A DNA stretch of 64,000 bases, taken from IMG/VR virus record IMGVR_UViG_3300042445_001604, positions 1-64,000 of that record, one strand, 5' to 3'. The DNA is from a virus. Made by a program: the position numbers and the translations under genes. The notes under the pieces are model-generated. The model was not told the origin of the DNA and searched no databases. It saw only the letters and a list, made by a program, of their open reading frames with translations. Of the stretch, positions 61,467 to 64,000 are shown one piece after another; position 1 is the first letter of the stretch, and every line of letters starts with the position of its first letter.

Positions 61467-61760
61467 TTACGCGGTGACGAGGACGGTGAAGTCCGTGACC
61501 TTTGCGAGGCGGTTGTAGAGTGCTTCGTCCGCTTCTTTGACCGCGCTGGCGGTAATCGAAACGCGTGTCCGTGCGCTTACGCGAACGGCGGTGATGCCCG
61601 CAATCGTGCCAGCGGTAGCCGTGCCGAGAGCCTCGCGGATAACTGCTTCCGCTTCGGTCTTGACTGCTTCCGCTTCGCGGATAACGCGCTTCGCTTCCTC
61701 GAAGCGGTGGAGTGCGCTGACCGCTTCTAGGTCGAACGCGACGGTGGTCGTGGTGTCCAT
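61467..61760 (-). CDS. Coiled-coil protein, paralogue family A (97 aa)
   Basis: Promoter TTGACA (61833-61838), 17 bp, TAAACT (61810-61815). The product MDTTTTVAFDLEAVSALHRFEEAKRV...ITAVRVSARTRVSITASAVK...LAKVTDFTVLVTA is a close paralogue of the 58,949-59,236 protein. The leader hairpin (61770-61800) is conserved too, so gene and leader were duplicated as a unit. Confidence 0.82.
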   Translation of the reverse strand: MDTTTTVAFDLEAVSALHRFEEAKRVIREAEAVKTEAEAVIREALGTATAGTIAGITAVRVSARTRVSITASAVKEADEALYNRLAKVTDFTVLVTA

Positions 61761-61769
61761 TCTGTATTT

Positions 61770-61800
61770 CCTTTCGTTGAGGGAGAGCCAATCTCGCCCT
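61770..61800 (-). promoter_or_regulatory. Conserved leader hairpin, copy 2
   Basis: AGGGCGAG/CTCTCCCT stem before ACGAAAGG; differs from 59247-59277 by one deleted A. Confidence 0.6.
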
Positions 61801-61926
61801 ATGTCATTGAGTTTAGCGTATGTCGTTTTGTTTGTCAAGTCCATTCGCAAACTTTCTTTATTGAGTTATGTCGAAAGTCTATCCGCGACCACGGACACGA
61901 AACTCGACCGCGCACGGCGACGGCGA

Positions 61927-61945
61927 AAAGTATACCTTTTTTGAG
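61927..61945 (-). repeat. 19-bp element, copy 20 (GG type)
   Basis: In gene direction, about 90 bp upstream of the 97-aa gene promoter. Confidence 0.9.
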
Positions 61946-62008
61946 CGACCGCACGGCGCGGAAAACGACGAACGCCCTGCCCTTTCGAGCAGAGCGTCCG
62001 CGCGTTGG

Positions 62009-62359
62009 TTAGGAGAGCGGTGCGCCAGCGTAGAGCAAGTCCGCGACCAATTCCGCGACCTGCTCGTCAGTCAGACCGAGAGTTTCGCCGTCGTCGTCCG
62101 CGCCACCCGTGATGATAGCGTTTCCGACGATTACATCTACCGCGCCGAACGCCGATACGAATAACCGAGTTGCGAGAACATTCGGCGCAAGTCCGTCGAG
62201 TTTCCCTTCCTCGTTTACCCAGAGCGTCAGACCGCTCGGAAGCGATACCGCTTCAATCATTCCGCCGACCGCACGAGAGAGCGTCGCGTATGACACAAAC
62301 TCGTCCGTGTCCTGCTCGACCTCGACAGTGCTGTCGGTGGTCAGTACTACTGCTTTCAC
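62009..62359 (-). CDS. DUF3846 protein, 116 aa
   Basis: GTG 62359 follows ACGACGAAAGGAAACAAA. Promoter TTGACA (62420-62425), 17 bp, TATACT (62397-62402). The product has LSRAVGGMIEAVSLPSGLTLWVNEEGKLDGLAPN, VDVIVGNAIITGG and GLTDEQVAELV, the pattern of DUF3846 proteins, which are common in phages and mobile elements. Some relatives are thought to be anti-restriction-like, but the function is unproven. Confidence 0.82.
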   Translation of the reverse strand: MKAVVLTTDSTVEVEQDTDEFVSYATLSRAVGGMIEAVSLPSGLTLWVNEEGKLDGLAPNVLATRLFVSAFGAVDVIVGNAIITGGADDDGETLGLTDEQVAELVADLLYAGAPLS

Positions 62360-62461
62360 TTTGTTTCCTTTCGTCGTGTGTTTGTCCTGCCCTATCAGTA
62401 TAGCGACTATCTCGCCACTTGTCAAGTCTGACCGCACGATAGTTTTGCGGGCGCGTCGCCA

Positions 62462-62480
62462 CTCAAAAAACCTATACTTT
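62462..62480 (+). repeat. 19-bp element, copy 21 (CC type)
   Basis: CTCAAAAAACCTATACTTT, inverted relative to the DUF3846 gene; the last copy in the window. Confidence 0.9.
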
Positions 62481-62529
62481 CGAGCGACGAAAAAAGGACG
62501 GGCGCTTTCGCGCCCGCCCCCGTCACCCG

Positions 62530-62667
62530 TTAGAGAAACTCAATCGGGTCGCGGTCCTCGAAAATATCTTCGAGTTCCGAGAGCGAAAACCCGTCAGAGT
62601 TTTCCCAGAAGTCCGAGAGTGCTTCGCGGATACGGTCGCCCTGCTCGTCGGTCGTGTGCTTGTCCAT
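62530..62667 (-). CDS. Small acidic helical protein, 45 aa
   Basis: Promoter TTGACA (62730-62735), 17 bp, TAAGGT (62707-62712), inside the end of the upstream XRE gene; leader ACGACGAAAGGACGGTGACACA. The product MDKHTTDEQGDRIREALSDFWEN... is helical and acidic. A GCGCCCG hairpin follows. Unknown function. Confidence 0.68.
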   Translation of the reverse strand: MDKHTTDEQGDRIREALSDFWENSDGFSLSELEDIFEDRDPIEFL

Positions 62668-62709
62668 TGTGTCACCGTCCTTTCGTCGTGTCGTGGTGTA
62701 CTACCCACC

Positions 62710-62982
62710 TTACACTATGACGGTCGGTCTGTCAAGTTCACCCGTCAAGTGGTCGAGTTCGGTCATCACCACGCCAGCACGGGCGAGTATCTGCCCGACG
62801 GTCACACCTAACGCGCTCGCCACCCGTTCGAGTAGTTCGCTGGACATTTCCTTTTTTCCGTGCTCGACGTTGTTCAGGTGTCCGACGGCAACGTGAGCGA
62901 GCGACGCCACCGTTACTCCGTAGAGTTGTTGCTCGGTTCGCATTTCGCGTATCGTGTACCCGACGGCTTCTCTCATCAGCAT
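62710..62982 (-). CDS. XRE-family HTH regulator, 90 aa
   Basis: ATG 62982 lies six bases after TATTGT (62989-62994), so it may be leaderless; ATG 62976 is an alternative start. An HTH_3 pattern is seen: TIREMRTEQQLYGVTVASLAHVAVGHLNNVEHGKKEMSSELLERVASALGVTVGQIL. The C-terminal 20 residues are a short extension. Proteins of this type are Cro/CI-like regulators. It is a candidate to bind the promoters or the 19-bp elements, but that is inference. It follows a tight three-gene operon. Confidence 0.78.
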   Translation of the reverse strand: MLMREAVGYTIREMRTEQQLYGVTVASLAHVAVGHLNNVEHGKKEMSSELLERVASALGVTVGQILARAGVVMTELDHLTGELDRPTVIV

Positions 62983-62986
62983 ACGG

Positions 62987-63283
62987 TTACAATACCACGC
63001 GGTCGAGTGCGTCGTCGAAGAAGTCCTCGGCGAGTCCTGAGAAGGCGCTCGCCGTTGTGCTGAAAGAGTAGACGGCTCGGTCGGTCGAGTCGAGTACGCA
63101 CTTGGCGAGTACCGCGCTTCGCGCAATCGCGTCGGGCAGACTGGCGTACCATTCGTCCCACGCGTTCACCACGCCGTCGTCCCACGCCAAACGGTAGCCG
63201 TTCTCACCGTCGTCGAGTTCGGTAATCGTCACCCGCGCGTCGTCCACGGGGAAGTCAATCAGAAGTTGCTCGTCGTATCCCAT
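62987..63283 (-). CDS. Hypothetical protein, 98 aa
   Basis: ATG 63283 overlaps the stop of the upstream gene (TAATG) and follows GGAAGGACGGCGAG. The product MGYDEQLLIDFPVDDARVTITELDDGENGYRLAWDDG... is acidic and beta-rich, with a helical C-terminus. Second last gene of a four-gene run. No family recognised. Confidence 0.68.
   Translation of the reverse strand: MGYDEQLLIDFPVDDARVTITELDDGENGYRLAWDDGVVNAWDEWYASLPDAIARSAVLAKCVLDSTDRAVYSFSTTASAFSGLAEDFFDDALDRVVL
62989..62994 (-). promoter_or_regulatory. -10 box of a possible leaderless XRE promoter
   Basis: TATTGT, six bases, ATG 62982; no clear -35. Confidence 0.45.
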
Positions 63284-63696
63284 TACTCGCCGTCCTTCCA
63301 AAGGTCGCCGTCCGCGCCGTAATGTTTCCAAAGCACCTCGGCTTGGGCAATCGCTTCGTCGAGTTCGTGAAAGACTTCGTTCAGGTCTTGGTCGCCGTCC
63401 TTGCGAGAGCAAACCTCAAACCACGGGTTGTTGTCCCAAATGAAGTAGTCCTCGCCCTTGTCCGCGAACGCTTGGAGTTCCGCGTCCGTGTTGATACCGA
63501 AGTCCCGCAGGTCGTCGGTGTACCGCACGACCGAGTATTCGTCGTCAGTTGATTTGCGAATGTTGATTCGCATTTCACCATTCCGCGCGACATAGAAGCG
63601 CGGGTCGGGGAGAGTGCTGTCTTGCCAAACGATTTCGTAGTCGCTCGACCAAGTGTAGAAGCAAGCGTCTTGCTCGTACTGCTTGACTTCACTCAT
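63283..63696 (-). CDS. Hypothetical protein, 137 aa
   Basis: ATG 63696 overlaps the upstream stop (TAATG) and follows GAGGTGGA. The product has ACFYTWSSDYEIVWQDSTLPDPRFYVARNGEMRINIRKS and DYFIWDNNPWFEVCSRKDG, rich in Trp and Asp. C-terminal helix LDEAIAQAEVLWKHYG. No family recognised. Confidence 0.7.
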   Translation of the reverse strand: MSEVKQYEQDACFYTWSSDYEIVWQDSTLPDPRFYVARNGEMRINIRKSTDDEYSVVRYTDDLRDFGINTDAELQAFADKGEDYFIWDNNPWFEVCSRKDGDQDLNEVFHELDEAIAQAEVLWKHYGADGDLWKDGE

Positions 63697-63833
63697 TAGT
63701 CCACCTCGCAGAAGTGGTTTGCCATTGAGATTTCGAGTTCCTCGGAAGTCGCGCCCTTGTCGTCCTTGCCACAGTTGTCGCAAGTCACCGCGTAGGTCAC
63801 GCCCTCTGTCGGAGTGTGTGGGTTTAGTTCCAT
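63696..63833 (-). CDS. Small Cys/His zinc-like protein, 45 aa
   Basis: Promoter TTGCGT (63885-63890), 17 bp, TACAAT (63862-63867); leader ACGACGAAAGGAAACACA. The product has VTCDNCGKDDKGATSEELEISMANHFCEVD, a C-x2-C...H-x-C zinc pattern. First gene of the operon that ends with the XRE regulator. Confidence 0.72.
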   Translation of the reverse strand: MELNPHTPTEGVTYAVTCDNCGKDDKGATSEELEISMANHFCEVD

Positions 63834-63867
63834 TGTGTTTCCTTTCGTCGTTTGTTTTTCCATTGTA

Positions 63868-63905
63868 GCAGGAAAGGGGACGGGACGCAAATCGCGCCCC
63901 GCCCC
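63868..63905 (-). terminator. Hairpin terminator of the rightmost gene
   Basis: GGGGCGGGGCGC pairs with GCGTCCCGTCCCC (one bulge), followed by TTTCC. It overlaps the next promoter. Confidence 0.6.
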
Positions 63906-63912
63906 GCGTGTC

Positions 63913-64000
63913 TTACACGAACATCATTGAGGTTACGAGCGTGTCCTCTTTGTGGTCGTTGTGGTACGAGGTCGTGGACTTCGAGAAGTCAACCTCGATA
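63913..64000 (-). CDS. C-terminal fragment of a gene entering from the right
   Basis: The frame ends at a TAA (63913-63915) and is open to the window edge. The visible C-terminus is VDFSKSTTSYHNDHKEDTLVTSMMFV. The start lies outside, so the family cannot be judged. Confidence 0.6.
   Translation of the reverse strand, partial: IEVDFSKSTTSYHNDHKEDTLVTSMMFV

Noticed and set aside
48302-62480. The 19-bp element as an ordinary sigma70 promoter because it contains TATACT
   Set aside because: No -35 hexamer lies 16-18 bp upstream of the TATACT in the copies checked, orientation is mixed, and real promoters lie nearby.
48302-62480. The element array as a CRISPR
   Set aside because: Copies are 285 bp to 1.4 kb apart, in both orientations, with genes between them; there are no cas genes.
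48302-62480. The element as an intrinsic terminator because of its T6 run
   Set aside because: The T-run is not preceded by a GC stem within the element, separate hairpin terminators are present, and about a third of the gene-proximal copies have the wrong strand orientation.

Overview
This window is part of a double-stranded DNA tailed phage genome. The layout is that of an actinobacteriophage siphovirus: portal, HK97-type head genes, a tape measure of about 1,200 residues, paired tail-assembly chaperones and large minor tail proteins. Several proteins (capsid protease tail region, DUF1360, DUF3846, small Cys proteins) look like families typical of actinobacteriophages. The host cannot be named from the sequence. 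No integrase, tRNA, CRISPR array or obvious endolysin is visible, and genes run off both ends, so the genome is larger than 64 kb.

Positions 1-5,900 (minus strand) hold replication and recombination genes: a RecB/Cas4-like nuclease, a SNF2 helicase, a RuvC-like resolvase and a family A DNA polymerase. Positions 5,753-46,857 (minus strand, so transcribed right to left) form one long virion block. In transcription order it holds a two-HTH DNA-binding protein, a DUF1360 membrane protein, the portal, a 2,249-residue protein with a HExxH site, and a 2,216-residue protein that joins a capsid maturation protease to a Dps/ferritin-like domain, a ParB-like domain and others. Then come the major capsid protein, a second capsid-fold candidate, the major tail protein, connectors, tail chaperones, tape measure and minor tail proteins. 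A short beta module with an AHGF-VGD-type motif recurs about two dozen times across five of these genes.

Positions 46,873-47,742 hold no gene. Most of the stretch is a strongly C/A-skewed, degenerate CAGCC-type repeat and is a candidate for a DNA-level function such as origin or packaging site.

Positions 47,743-64,000 are visibly richer in GC and are built as an array of small single-gene units. Seven genes run on the plus strand. Then come the terminase large subunit and about 27 further small genes, nearly all on the minus strand. Most units have their own sigma70-type promoter (TTGACA or TTGCGA, 17 bp, TAGACT or TATACT), a leader with an ACGAAAGGA-type ribosome site and often a hairpin terminator. 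Scattered between units are 21 copies of a 19-bp AT-rich element, CTCAAAAAANNTNTACTTT, which I do not recognise. One unit (about 56,100-56,260) appears to make a structured non-coding RNA with a pseudoknot. Seven genes have their start codon exactly six bases after the -10 box, so they probably make leaderless mRNAs. The most novel parts are the 21-copy element, the pseudoknot RNA, the Dps-containing capsid polyprotein and the leaderless/leadered split in the array.
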